Below the pieces are notes generated by a model, which saw only the letters and a list, made by a program, of their open reading frames with translations, was not told where the DNA came from and did no database searches. Both the position numbers and the translations under genes were made by a program. Of a stretch of DNA of 64,000 bases, positions 54,227 to 62,452 are shown piece by piece. Source of the DNA: Paraburkholderia sp. DHOC27 (GTDB lineage: Bacteria; Pseudomonadota; Gammaproteobacteria; Burkholderiales; Burkholderiaceae). The number at the start of each line of letters is the position of its first letter. Position 1 is the first letter of the stretch. The stretch is taken from contig NZ_QVQV01000001.1 of assembly GCF_003429005.1 (NCBI RefSeq), forward strand, positions 1,414,131-1,478,130. The letters run 5' to 3'.

Positions 54227-54799
54227 TTAGAGCGCGTCGAGGTGTTCTCTTACTTCCTGCAAAACTGCCATTGATGCGTCCGCGTCCGTCATGATGCGAG
54301 CCATCGTGATACCGCCGATCATGGCCGCGAGTGCGAACACGGCTTTGGATCGCGCGGCTTCGGGCTCCGCTTCGTCTGCATGTTTGACCAGCAGCGCAAG
54401 CAGACGGTCGAGCGAATCCGTGGCCGCCGCCCGCGTTTCAGCCTCCGAGCGGATCAATTCGCTGCCCATGCCCGCGATAGGGCAACCGCGCGCCGCGTTG
54501 TCACGATGACCTGCGGAAACGTACGCATCGACAATCGCCTTGAAGCCGTCCTGAGCCGCGCTGGCCGTGGCTGCCGCTTCGAGTTTGCCGATCACGTCGG
54601 TCATGCCGCTTGTGCAGGCCTCGGCAACCAGATGATCTTTCGAGTCGAAGTGCCGATAAAAGCCGCCATGCGAGAGACCGGCTTCGGCCATTACGTCGGC
54701 GAGCCCTGTGGCGTGGATACCTTTGCCGGTGAATTCGCGCGCCGCGATCTCGACAATCCGCCGACGCGTTTCTGCGGTTTCAACCCTGGACTTCCTCAT
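54227..54799 (-). CDS. TetR/AcrR family transcriptional regulator
   Basis: 190 residues. The N-terminal helix-turn-helix reads IVEIAAREFTGKGIHATGLA and LSHGGFYRHFDSKDHL, a standard TetR fold; the C-terminal ligand domain has GCPIAGMGSELIRSE. It is divergent from marR (146-bp gap) and upstream of the NmrA-type reductase, its probable target. Confidence 0.92.
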   Translation of the reverse strand: MRKSRVETAETRRRIVEIAAREFTGKGIHATGLADVMAEAGLSHGGFYRHFDSKDHLVAEACTSGMTDVIGKLEAAATASAAQDGFKAIVDAYVSAGHRDNAARGCPIAGMGSELIRSEAETRAAATDSLDRLLALLVKHADEAEPEAARSKAVFALAAMIGGITMARIMTDADASMAVLQEVREHLDAL

Positions 54800-54830
54800 G
54801 ATGTGCCGCGCTCCGTCATCCGATGTTTAA

Positions 54831-54850
54831 TAGATGTTAGTCATCATCTA
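54831..54850. promoter_or_regulatory. Inverted repeat TAGATG-N8-CATCTA upstream of tetR
   Basis: Perfect 6-bp arms with an 8-bp spacer, 32 bp upstream of the TetR start. A possible autoregulatory site. Its arms differ in orientation from the palindrome at 54163-54182, so the two may not bind the same protein. Confidence 0.4.
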
Positions 54851-54889
54851 AATGGAAGTCAAGCTTTACGGAAGACACTGCTTGGCAGC

Positions 54890-54918
54890 TTGACAGTATT
54901 TGACATGTCAGATATTCT
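54890..54918 (+). promoter_or_regulatory. Promoter of the MarR-efflux operon, overlapped by operator 1
   Basis: Consensus -35 TTGACA (54890-54895), 17-bp spacer, -10 TATTCT (54913-54918), 28 bp before the marR start codon. The 18-bp site TATTTGACATGTCAGATA (54897-54914), containing the perfect palindrome TGACATGTCA, fills the spacer, so bound repressor would block RNA polymerase. Confidence 0.8.
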
Positions 54919-54945
54919 TTTTCTCAGCGAATAAGGAGTAGCCAC

Positions 54946-55383
54946 ATGGATCACTACACGAAAGACAACTTTGCTTCGTTGCAGAACGTTGGCTACGCCA
55001 TCAACAAGTCGCGCAATCTGCTGGTGGGCGAAATGGATTCCGCGCTGAAAGATCTCGACATCAGCACCCAGCAAATGGGCGTGATGTTGGCCGTTCAGCG
55101 GGGCATTGCCACCACGCCGTTCGAGTTGTCGAAGTATCTGGGCACGGATACGGGCTTGATGACGCGTCTGCTCGACAAGCTGGAAACGAAGGGCCTGCTG
55201 GAACGTTCGCGCAGCCTGGAAGATCGCCGCGTGGTCAATCTGACGTTGACGGAGAAGGGCAACGCCGTCGCCGACCAGATTCCCGGCATCGCCCCAGGGG
55301 TGCTGAACCGGCGCCTGAAGCGCTTTACCAAGGAAGAGTTCAAGCAACTCAACTATCTGCTGGGCAAATTTCTGGAAGCTTGA
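54946..55383 (+). CDS. MarR family repressor of the adjacent EmrAB-type pump
   Basis: 145 residues. The winged helix shows TTPFELSKYLGTDTGLMTRL, then LETKGLLERSRSLEDRRVVN, the MarR wing. AAGGAG precedes ATG. It is first in a four-gene array with an outer-membrane factor, an EmrA-like adaptor and an EmrB-like exporter, the emrRAB-like arrangement. Three copies of one 18-bp motif (at its own promoter, before the OMF gene and before the emrB-like gene) are probably its operators. Confidence 0.92.
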   Translation: MDHYTKDNFASLQNVGYAINKSRNLLVGEMDSALKDLDISTQQMGVMLAVQRGIATTPFELSKYLGTDTGLMTRLLDKLETKGLLERSRSLEDRRVVNLTLTEKGNAVADQIPGIAPGVLNRRLKRFTKEEFKQLNYLLGKFLEA

Positions 55384-55405
55384 GCGGGAAATTTTTTTGG
55401 CCATA

Positions 55406-55423
55406 TATCTGACAGATCAGAAA
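55406..55423 (+). promoter_or_regulatory. MarR operator 2, at the start of the outer-membrane factor gene
   Basis: TATCTGACAGATCAGAAA matches operator 1 at 13 of 18 positions and abuts the ATG at 55424. A possible internal promoter TTGAGC (55380) / TATATC (55404) overlaps it. Confidence 0.65.
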
Positions 55424-56938
55424 ATGAAAACACAGCTAAATGCAGGTGCAGCGGGTCCACGAGTAGCGAAGGCGGCCATGACGGTGATGTTCGCGGCGGT
55501 GCTGTCGGCATGTGTCAACTACGCGGGGATTTCGAGCGACAGGCAGATGGCGCAGCCGCAAAGTCTCGCGACCCAGCAAAGCATTCCAACCGACGGCGGG
55601 CGCTGGCCGACGCTCGACTGGGCCAGCCAGTTCGGCGACGCGCAATTGCAGGCGCTGCTGGACCAAGCGCTGAAAGACAATCCGTCGCTGGAGCAGGCGC
55701 GGGCGCGCGTTGCAGCGGCTGCGGCGTACACCGAAACCGCCAAGGCCAGTACGCTGCCCAAAGTGGGCGCGGATTACTCCTTCCAGCGCGAGCAGTTTTC
55801 CGGAACCGCTTCGGTTCCACCACCCTATGCAGGTAGTTGGCAGTCCGAAACCAAGGGCGTGCTGTCTGCCTCGTATGACCTCGATCTGTGGGGTAAGAAT
55901 CGCGAGGCGCTGAAGGCGTCGCTGTCGCAATTGCAGGCGAGTGAAGCGGATGCAGAGGTCGTCAAGCTGACGCTGAGCGCTTCCATTGCCCGCAGCTACA
56001 ACCAGCTGGCACGCCTCTACGTGTTACGCGACATCGCGCAACAGGAAATCACGCAGCGCGAGCAGATTGACCGCATCACGGCGACCCGGATTGCGCATGG
56101 GCTCGACACCGACGTGGAGCGCAAGACCGCATTGGCCAATCTCGCCACCAGTCGCGCGACGCTTGCTTCGCTCGACGGCAGCATCGTGACGACGCGTTAT
56201 CAACTGGCCGCGCTGCTTGGCGCCGGGCCCGACCGCGGCCTGGCGATTGCGCGTCCGACGCTGGGCGTGGGCGATGAAGTACGTCTGCCCGACAATCTGC
56301 CGGCCGATCTGGTGAGCCGCCGCCCCGATCTGGTCGCAGCGCGCTGGCGGGTCGACAGCTACACGCACGACATCAAGGAAGCCAAGGCCGAGTTCTATCC
56401 CGACATCAATCTCAGCGCCGCCATCGGCCTGGATGCGTTCGGCTTCGGGCGCTTTTTGACGGCCGCCAGCCGCACCGTAGATGCGGGACCGGCCATCCAT
56501 CTGCCGATTTTCGACGCCGGCGCCTTGCGTGCGCAACTCAAGGGGCGTTACGCCGATTTCGATTCCGCCGTAGCGGGCTACAACCAGACGCTCGTGACAG
56601 CGCTCTCGGAAGTGGCCACGCAACTGGCCGACATCCGCGCAACCGACGCACAACTGACCCAGGCGCTCGCCGCACAGGATGCCGCCCATAGCGCCGATCA
56701 ACTCGCGCTCACGCAATACAAGGCGGGTCTCACGAATCAACTGACCGTGCTGAACGCGGATACCACGGCGCTCGCCGCGGACGATTCCGTGGCCAATCTG
56801 AAGATGAACCGGCGCGATCAGCAAATCGCGCTGGCGCAGGCGCTGGGCGGCGGCTACACCGACACGTCCGCCCCCAACAGCGCGCTTGCCGACGCAGCCG
56901 GCGCGACGCAAACCCATCCTGTCGCCGCCGCGCGCTAA
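55424..56938 (+). CDS. Efflux outer-membrane factor (NodT/OprM family lipoprotein)
   Basis: 504 residues from ATG 55424 (MKTQLNAG); a TTG at 55397 is an alternative with a weak GGGA site. Lipobox VLSAC, WPTLDWASQFGDAQLQALLD, SASYDLDLWGKNREALKAS and LPADLVSRRPDLVAARWRV are family blocks. It is the outer-membrane channel for the following EmrAB-like pair. The ribosome-binding region overlaps operator 2. Confidence 0.9.
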   Translation: MKTQLNAGAAGPRVAKAAMTVMFAAVLSACVNYAGISSDRQMAQPQSLATQQSIPTDGGRWPTLDWASQFGDAQLQALLDQALKDNPSLEQARARVAAAAAYTETAKASTLPKVGADYSFQREQFSGTASVPPPYAGSWQSETKGVLSASYDLDLWGKNREALKASLSQLQASEADAEVVKLTLSASIARSYNQLARLYVLRDIAQQEITQREQIDRITATRIAHGLDTDVERKTALANLATSRATLASLDGSIVTTRYQLAALLGAGPDRGLAIARPTLGVGDEVRLPDNLPADLVSRRPDLVAARWRVDSYTHDIKEAKAEFYPDINLSAAIGLDAFGFGRFLTAASRTVDAGPAIHLPIFDAGALRAQLKGRYADFDSAVAGYNQTLVTALSEVATQLADIRATDAQLTQALAAQDAAHSADQLALTQYKAGLTNQLTVLNADTTALAADDSVANLKMNRRDQQIALAQALGGGYTDTSAPNSALADAAGATQTHPVAAAR

Positions 56939-56980
56939 TCCGCATCGCGACACTTTTATTCTTTGCCTGGAGTCATTGAA

Positions 56981-58288
56981 ATGAGCGACACGATCACCAC
57001 CAAGCCGGCCCACGCGGCCCAGCCGCAGCAGTCGCAGCAGTCATCGCAACACGCTGCGCCGCCGCAGCCGCCGTCGCAACCGGACGCGCCCAGATCCGGC
57101 AAGCGGAAACTGTTTCTGCTGTTGCTGGCCGCAGCCATCGTCGTATCCGCTGGCGCCTATGGATCGTACTACTACACAACGGGACGCTTCCACGAATCGA
57201 CGGACGACGCCTACGTCAACGGCAATCTCGTGCAGTTGACCCCGCAGGTGACCGGCACCGTGGATGCGGTCAACGCGGACGATACGCAGATCGTCAAGAA
57301 GGGCGACCCGGTGGTCACGCTCGATGGCGCCGACGCACGCATCGCGCTCCTGAATGCGGAAGCGACGCTCGGTCAGACGGTGCGCAAGGTGAGCGGCCTG
57401 TATGTGAACAACGATTTCTACGCCGCCAATGTCGCGCAGCGCGAGTCCGATCTCGCCCGCGCAATGGACGACCTCAAACGCCGCGAGACGATTGCGCAAA
57501 CCGGCGCGGTGTCGGGCGAAGACGTTTCGCACGCACGCGATGCGGTCAGCTCCGCCCAGGCCGCGCTCGATGCCGCCCGTCAGCAGGCCGAAGCCAATCA
57601 CGCGTTGACCGACCGCACGACAATCGAACAGCATCCAGACGTGCAGGCCGCCGCATCGAAAGTACGCGATGCCTATCTCAGCTACGCGCGCAACACCTTG
57701 CCCGCGCCTGTTACGGGCTACGTGGCGCAGCGTTCGGTGCAGGTGGGCCAGCGCGTCGCGCCGGGCACGCCGCTCATGGCAATCGTGCCGCTCGACGGCG
57801 TGTGGGTGGATGCGAACTTCAAGGAAGTCCAGCTGAAGCATATGCGCATTGGTCAGCCCGTCACGTTGACCGCGGACGTGTACGGCTCGAGCGTCAAGTA
57901 TCACGGCAAGGTGGAGGGCTTTTCCGCGGGCACGGGCGCCGCGTTCGCGGTATTGCCCGCGCAAAACGCCACCGGCAACTGGATCAAGGTGGTGCAGCGC
58001 CTGCCGGTACGTGTGTACCTCGACCCGCAGGAACTCGCGGCGCACCCGTTGCGGATTGGTCTCTCGATGCAGGTAGACGTCACCACGCATGACGAGTCCG
58101 GCACGCAACTGGCCGCCGCCGTGAACACCACGTATCACACCGACGTCTTCGCCCAATACGGCGCCGCCGCCGACGCCGAAATCGCGCAGATCATCGCGCA
58201 AAACATGCCCGTCTCGCGCACGGCCGCAACCGCCGCGGTGCAGAAAACGGCCGCCGTGCATCGCAATCCGGCTCGCTCGGCTGGTTGA
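56981..58288 (+). CDS. HlyD/EmrA-family efflux adaptor
   Basis: 435 residues from ATG 56981 (GGAG upstream). A Gln/Pro-rich cytosolic N-terminus and one membrane helix (about 45-65) precede the periplasmic part with STDDAYVNGNLVQLTPQVTG, a helical hairpin and LPAPVTGYVAQRSVQVGQRV. Single-helix anchoring and DAYVNGN are typical of EmrA. It joins the exporter to the outer-membrane channel. Confidence 0.92.
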   Translation: MSDTITTKPAHAAQPQQSQQSSQHAAPPQPPSQPDAPRSGKRKLFLLLLAAAIVVSAGAYGSYYYTTGRFHESTDDAYVNGNLVQLTPQVTGTVDAVNADDTQIVKKGDPVVTLDGADARIALLNAEATLGQTVRKVSGLYVNNDFYAANVAQRESDLARAMDDLKRRETIAQTGAVSGEDVSHARDAVSSAQAALDAARQQAEANHALTDRTTIEQHPDVQAAASKVRDAYLSYARNTLPAPVTGYVAQRSVQVGQRVAPGTPLMAIVPLDGVWVDANFKEVQLKHMRIGQPVTLTADVYGSSVKYHGKVEGFSAGTGAAFAVLPAQNATGNWIKVVQRLPVRVYLDPQELAAHPLRIGLSMQVDVTTHDESGTQLAAAVNTTYHTDVFAQYGAAADAEIAQIIAQNMPVSRTAATAAVQKTAAVHRNPARSAG

Positions 58289-58317
58289 GCTAACACGCGC
58301 AACGTTTTTTATCCAAT

Positions 58318-58335
58318 TAGCTGATAGGTCAGATA
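58318..58335 (-). promoter_or_regulatory. MarR operator 3, before the emrB-like gene
   Basis: Reverse-strand TATCTGACCTATCAGCTA matches operator 2 at 13 of 18 positions. It lies in the 91-bp gap between the adaptor and exporter genes. A second, weaker ATCTGAC half-site follows at 58350. Confidence 0.6.
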
Positions 58336-58379
58336 GCAAGCGCATTTGCATCTGACCGCGTCTACAGACGGGTGATGAA

Positions 58380-59939
58380 ATGAATAACTCGACGAGCCCC
58401 GCTGCGCTCGCGCCGCTCACCGGCGGCAAGCTGGTGCTGGCGACTCTCGCCGTGGCATTGGCCACGTTTATGAACGTGCTGGACTCTTCCATTGCGAACG
58501 TGGCGGTGCCGACCATTGCCGGCAATCTTGGCGTTTCGGTGGATGAGGGCACGTGGGTGATCACGTTGTTCTCGGCGGCCAACGCCATTGCGATTCCGCT
58601 GACGGGGTGGCTCACGCAACGCGTGGGTCAGATCAAGCTGTTCGTGTGGGCGATTTTGTTGTTCGTGTTGTCGTCGTGGGCGTGCGGCGTCGCGCCGAAC
58701 CTGACGGTGCTGCTTGCTGCGCGGATTGTGCAGGGCGCGGTGGCCGGTCCGTTGATTCCGCTCTCGCAGGCCATCTTGCTCGGCTCGTATCCGAAGGAAA
58801 AAAGCTCGACCGCGCTGGCGTTGTGGGCGATGACGGCGACGGTGGGTCCGATTGCGGGCCCCGCGCTCGGCGGCTGGATCACGGATAGCTATTCGTGGTC
58901 GTGGATTTTCTTCATCAACATACCGGTCGGCATCTTTGCCGCTGGCGTGACGTGGGCGCTGTATCGTCACCGCGAAACGCCGACTAAACGCCTGCCGATC
59001 GACAAGGTGGGGTTGCTTTCGCTGATCGCGTGGGTTGCGTCGTTGCAGGTCATGCTCGACAAGGGCAAGGACCTCGACTGGTTCAATTCGCCCGTAATCG
59101 TCGCACTCACCGTGTTCGCGCTCATCAGCTTCGTGTTCTTCCTGATCTGGGAGCTGACCGAGAAGAACCCCATCGTCAATCTGCGTCTCTTTGCTGGCCG
59201 CAATTTTCTGGGCGGGACAGTGGCGATTTCGGTCGCGTATGGCGTGTTCTTTTCGAACCTCGTGCTGCTGCCACAGTGGATGCAGGAGTTTCTCAACTAT
59301 CGCGCCGTGGATGCCGGGCTCGTCACCGCGCCGCTCGGTATCTTTGCGGTGATCCTCGCGCCGGTGATGGCGAAGATCATGCCGAAGTCCGATGCCCGCG
59401 TGCTGGCGACGCTTGCGTTCCTCGGCTTCGCCGGGGTGTTCTTCATGCGCTCGCTCTACACCACCGGCGTCGACACCTGGACCCTCGTGCTGCCGACGCT
59501 GTTGCAAGGCATTCCGACCGCGCTGTTCTTCGTGCCGTTGACCGCCATCATTCTGTCCGGGCAGCCGGGCGACAAGATTCCCGCAGCGGCCGGTCTGTCG
59601 AATTTCGTGCGCGTGTTTGCGGGTGGAGTGGGCACGTCGCTCGCCAGCACGGGCTGGAATGACCGCACGATCCTGCATCACGCGCGTCTTGCCGAGCAGA
59701 CCAGCGTGGAAAATCCACTGTTCTCCGGGGCGCTCACCGCGCTGCACCACACGCTGGGCGGCGGCAATGGGAAGGCGCTGGCGTTCTTCGAGAACTCGCT
59801 CAACAGCCAGGCCGCGATGCTGGGACTCAATGATATTTTCTGGCTGTCGGCCGTAATCTTCGTGCTGATTGTGCCGTTGATCTGGGTGACCAAGCCGGAG
59901 AAGGGCAAGGTCGACCCCGCTGCCGCAGGTGGGCACTAA
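58380..59939 (+). CDS. DHA2-family MFS exporter (EmrB-like)
   Basis: 519 residues with about 14 membrane helices. FMNVLDSSIANVAVPTIAGN at helix 1 and GPLIPLSQAILLGSYPKEK followed by GPALGGWI are DHA2/EmrB signatures. Works with the preceding adaptor and outer-membrane factor to expel drugs or fatty-acid-like compounds. Own upstream operator (58318-58335) suggests separate control. Confidence 0.93.
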   Translation: MNNSTSPAALAPLTGGKLVLATLAVALATFMNVLDSSIANVAVPTIAGNLGVSVDEGTWVITLFSAANAIAIPLTGWLTQRVGQIKLFVWAILLFVLSSWACGVAPNLTVLLAARIVQGAVAGPLIPLSQAILLGSYPKEKSSTALALWAMTATVGPIAGPALGGWITDSYSWSWIFFINIPVGIFAAGVTWALYRHRETPTKRLPIDKVGLLSLIAWVASLQVMLDKGKDLDWFNSPVIVALTVFALISFVFFLIWELTEKNPIVNLRLFAGRNFLGGTVAISVAYGVFFSNLVLLPQWMQEFLNYRAVDAGLVTAPLGIFAVILAPVMAKIMPKSDARVLATLAFLGFAGVFFMRSLYTTGVDTWTLVLPTLLQGIPTALFFVPLTAIILSGQPGDKIPAAAGLSNFVRVFAGGVGTSLASTGWNDRTILHHARLAEQTSVENPLFSGALTALHHTLGGGNGKALAFFENSLNSQAAMLGLNDIFWLSAVIFVLIVPLIWVTKPEKGKVDPAAAGGH

Positions 59940-60012
59940 GGTGAATGCAGAGCGTCGGGCCGTAGGGTTCGACGCTCGATGTCACGTACGACGCCAAGCC
60001 GCCGGATACGAC

Positions 60013-60055
60013 AACGCCCCGCGAGACATCCAGTAAGGATGCCTGGCGGGGCGTT
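60013..60055. terminator. Bidirectional terminator between the efflux operon and porin
   Basis: Perfect 10-bp arms AACGCCCCGC/GCGGGGCGTT (60013-60022, 60046-60055) enclose a further partly paired stem (GACATCC/GGATGCC). It lies 54 bp after the porin stop and 74 bp after the exporter stop. Confidence 0.75.
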
Positions 60056-60108
60056 TCCGGTTCATGCAACGGGGAGGCGTACCGCGTCCCCGCTAACCGG
60101 CTGCTGCT

Positions 60109-61248
60109 TTAGAACTTGTGACGGATACCGACACGGACAGCCAACTGCGTGGATGCGCCAGCAACTGGCAGATAGCTGCTCGTGCTCACACCGATCTGCG
60201 ATTGCAGGTCAGCATTCTTCGCCGTCTTGCCCGATGCGTCCTGGTAGATACCGAGCAGGTACACGTCGGTGCGCTTGCTCAGCGCGTAGTCGACGCTGGC
60301 GTCGACCTGGTTCCAGTGACCGTTCGTCAGATCCTTGGCCTGCATGTACGTGTAGCCCAGTGCGCCCGTCAATGCCGGCGTGATGGCGTACTTGGCGCCC
60401 GCTTCATAGGCGTTGAACTCCGTCATGTGACCCGTGATCTGATCGATGTTCGTATGGGTCCACAGGGCCCACATCGTAGCCGCGCCGATCGAGTACTTGG
60501 CGCCAACACCGGTCGTTGCCAGATCCTTTGCCGTACCCGTGATCGCTGCGTTAGCCAGCGTCGTCGAGAACGTCGGCGATGCCGAACCCGGGAAGCGGAT
60601 GTCCGTGTACGCTGCGGCGATACCCAGCGGGCCGTTGTTGTATTGCAGGCCGAAGCTGTATGCCGACGACGAACCGGTCGTGCCCGGCGCGCCTGCGAAC
60701 GAGCCAGCCTGGTTCGAGAAGCCATACATGGCACCGAACGTCAGACCGTAGAAGTTCGCGCTGTTGAACTTGATCGAGTTGTTGATACGGCTCGACGTCA
60801 ACTGGTCGATATCGTTGATGTGATAGCCGTAGTTACCAGCAACCGTCTGGCCACCGTTCGCGTACGAACCGCCCAGATAGTCGGTCGAGAACGAGTACTG
60901 ACGACCGAGCGTCAGGGAGCCGATGCCGTCCTTCGTCAGACCGACGAAAGCTTGACGGCCGAACAGATCGCCGCCTTGACCTGCTGCGCCCGTACCCGAG
61001 TTAAAGCCGTTTTCCAACGTGAAGATTGCCTTCAGGCCGCCACCGAGATCTTCGGAGCCGCGCAGACCCCAACGGCTACCTTGAGCAACACCGTCGCCAT
61101 ACTGGTACAGGCTTTGTGCCTTGGCGTTGGCGTGATTCACATACGTGAAACCTGCATCGATCAACCCGTACAACGTCACGCTGCTTTGTGCGTGAGCAAC
61201 ACCGGCAAAGCCGGCCAGAATAGCGGTGGTCAAAACTTTCTTGTTCAA
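60109..61248 (-). CDS. Gram-negative trimeric porin (OpcP-like)
   Basis: 379 residues. The start is TTG 61248 (reading LNKKVLTTAILAGFAGVAHA, a signal peptide) because GGAGAAT is 7 bp upstream and this N-terminus is typical of Burkholderia porins; longer in-frame starts are not. Mature protein begins QSSVTLYGLIDAGFTYV, contains SRWGLRGSEDLGGGLKAIF and SLTLGRQYSF, and ends RVGIRHKF with a C-terminal Phe. It forms a 16-strand general-diffusion pore. Confidence 0.93.
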   Translation of the reverse strand: MNKKVLTTAILAGFAGVAHAQSSVTLYGLIDAGFTYVNHANAKAQSLYQYGDGVAQGSRWGLRGSEDLGGGLKAIFTLENGFNSGTGAAGQGGDLFGRQAFVGLTKDGIGSLTLGRQYSFSTDYLGGSYANGGQTVAGNYGYHINDIDQLTSSRINNSIKFNSANFYGLTFGAMYGFSNQAGSFAGAPGTTGSSSAYSFGLQYNNGPLGIAAAYTDIRFPGSASPTFSTTLANAAITGTAKDLATTGVGAKYSIGAATMWALWTHTNIDQITGHMTEFNAYEAGAKYAITPALTGALGYTYMQAKDLTNGHWNQVDASVDYALSKRTDVYLLGIYQDASGKTAKNADLQSQIGVSTSSYLPVAGASTQLAVRVGIRHKF

Positions 61249-62452
61249 GAGATTCTCCGATGAAATATAGGCAATCGCGCGCTTGGCTCTAACGGCTGGT
61301 CGAGCGATGGCCCGCAATGTAAGGGACGCAAGGGTAATGAATGTGACAGTTCAAAATTCACGGCAATCTGTCGTATGAATGCGACATTGCAACGCCGAGG
61401 TTGCGCAAAGTGGCGATGGCGTGCTGCTCATTTGCACAGGAAATTGCGTGCGCTTAGCAGGAAGCGGGGGTGACAAACCCAAATAGTGTTGAAGGCGCGC
61501 TGAACGAGCGTTGAAGCGGCGGTGAACGGCCGCAATGGCCGTGGACCCGTTGAATGGGAAATGGCTGAAAATCGCCGTAGTGGATTTTTTGCGTTCGAAC
61601 GGGATTCGGCCGAATAAAGCCGTGTTTATGGTGGACGGAAACGTTTGCGCGCTTTAAAGCGTGGTTTTAAAGCGCGCTTTCGAACGCGGCCCAAAAGCTG
61701 GGATTGGCGAGGAGTTGTGCTCTTTAAGCCGCTTTCGTGCGCTGCTTTGGGCGCTGTTTTAGCGAGCTTTGCTGGTGACCTGGTGAGCTTTCTCGATGAT
61801 CTTCGACTTGCGGTCTTAGCGGCGGCAATCATCTGCGAGCGTTAAAGCGCCGTCGAGTGGGCTCTGAGGCAGAGCGACGGACGGATTTTTCTGGCGCGCA
61901 ATGTGGTCGAGATCGCAGACCACACGGGCTTTTCCGAAGACGTCTTTCGAGTGGTGCGTGGCCGGCGGCCGATGTCGCGACCCGTCCGTACCGATCGTCT
62001 ATGCGGTCACATATTCCCGAAAAAATCTGATCATATTAAAAAACGACAAATCGAGAAAGTAATTGGGAATCCGAATCTAAGACCAATAACTTCCGGCCGC
62101 GATGATGAAACGTAAATTTAACTGGATTTTACATTTCCTGACATTTTCAAAGACTCAAGATCACCGTTAAGTGTGATTCCGTACAGTTCGTTAATGCCGC
62201 GCACGCATATCTTCAATTCAGATGTTAATGAAGTGCGATGAGTCCCATTTAGACGGACCGTGAGCAGGAACGAGGCGCGGCGAGTCGATTCTATCCAGCT
62301 CTATCAATGAGCTGATCAAAACGCGGCAAGGCAATTGCCGGGTGGGGGAGACACGAAATAAATCGTGCGCCATCGTGAAGATTTAAACGATCGAAACGTG
62401 GAACTCGAACGGCTGTTTAAAGCTGATTAGAACGCATGATAAGGGGTACATA
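61249..62452. other. 1.2-kb region without a convincing gene
   Basis: The left part is the porin promoter region. Around 61640-61690 the sequence is dense in TTTAAAGCG/GCGCTTTAAAGCG palindromes, and on the minus strand 61626-61832 reads as a 68-residue Lys/Arg/Ala-rich frame without a ribosome site (possible but weak). From about 62020 to 62200 the sequence is clearly AT-rich, unlike its surroundings, and probably forms the promoter of the glycine-rich protein gene. Confidence 0.5.

Noticed and set aside
58362..59936. 524-residue minus-strand open frame
   Set aside because: Antisense of the EmrB-like exporter; composition dominated by Arg, Gln, His as expected for a shadow frame in GC-rich DNA.
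61903..62115. 70-residue plus-strand frame starting with GTG
   Set aside because: No ribosome site, no recognisable pattern; crosses into the AT-rich promoter-like zone.
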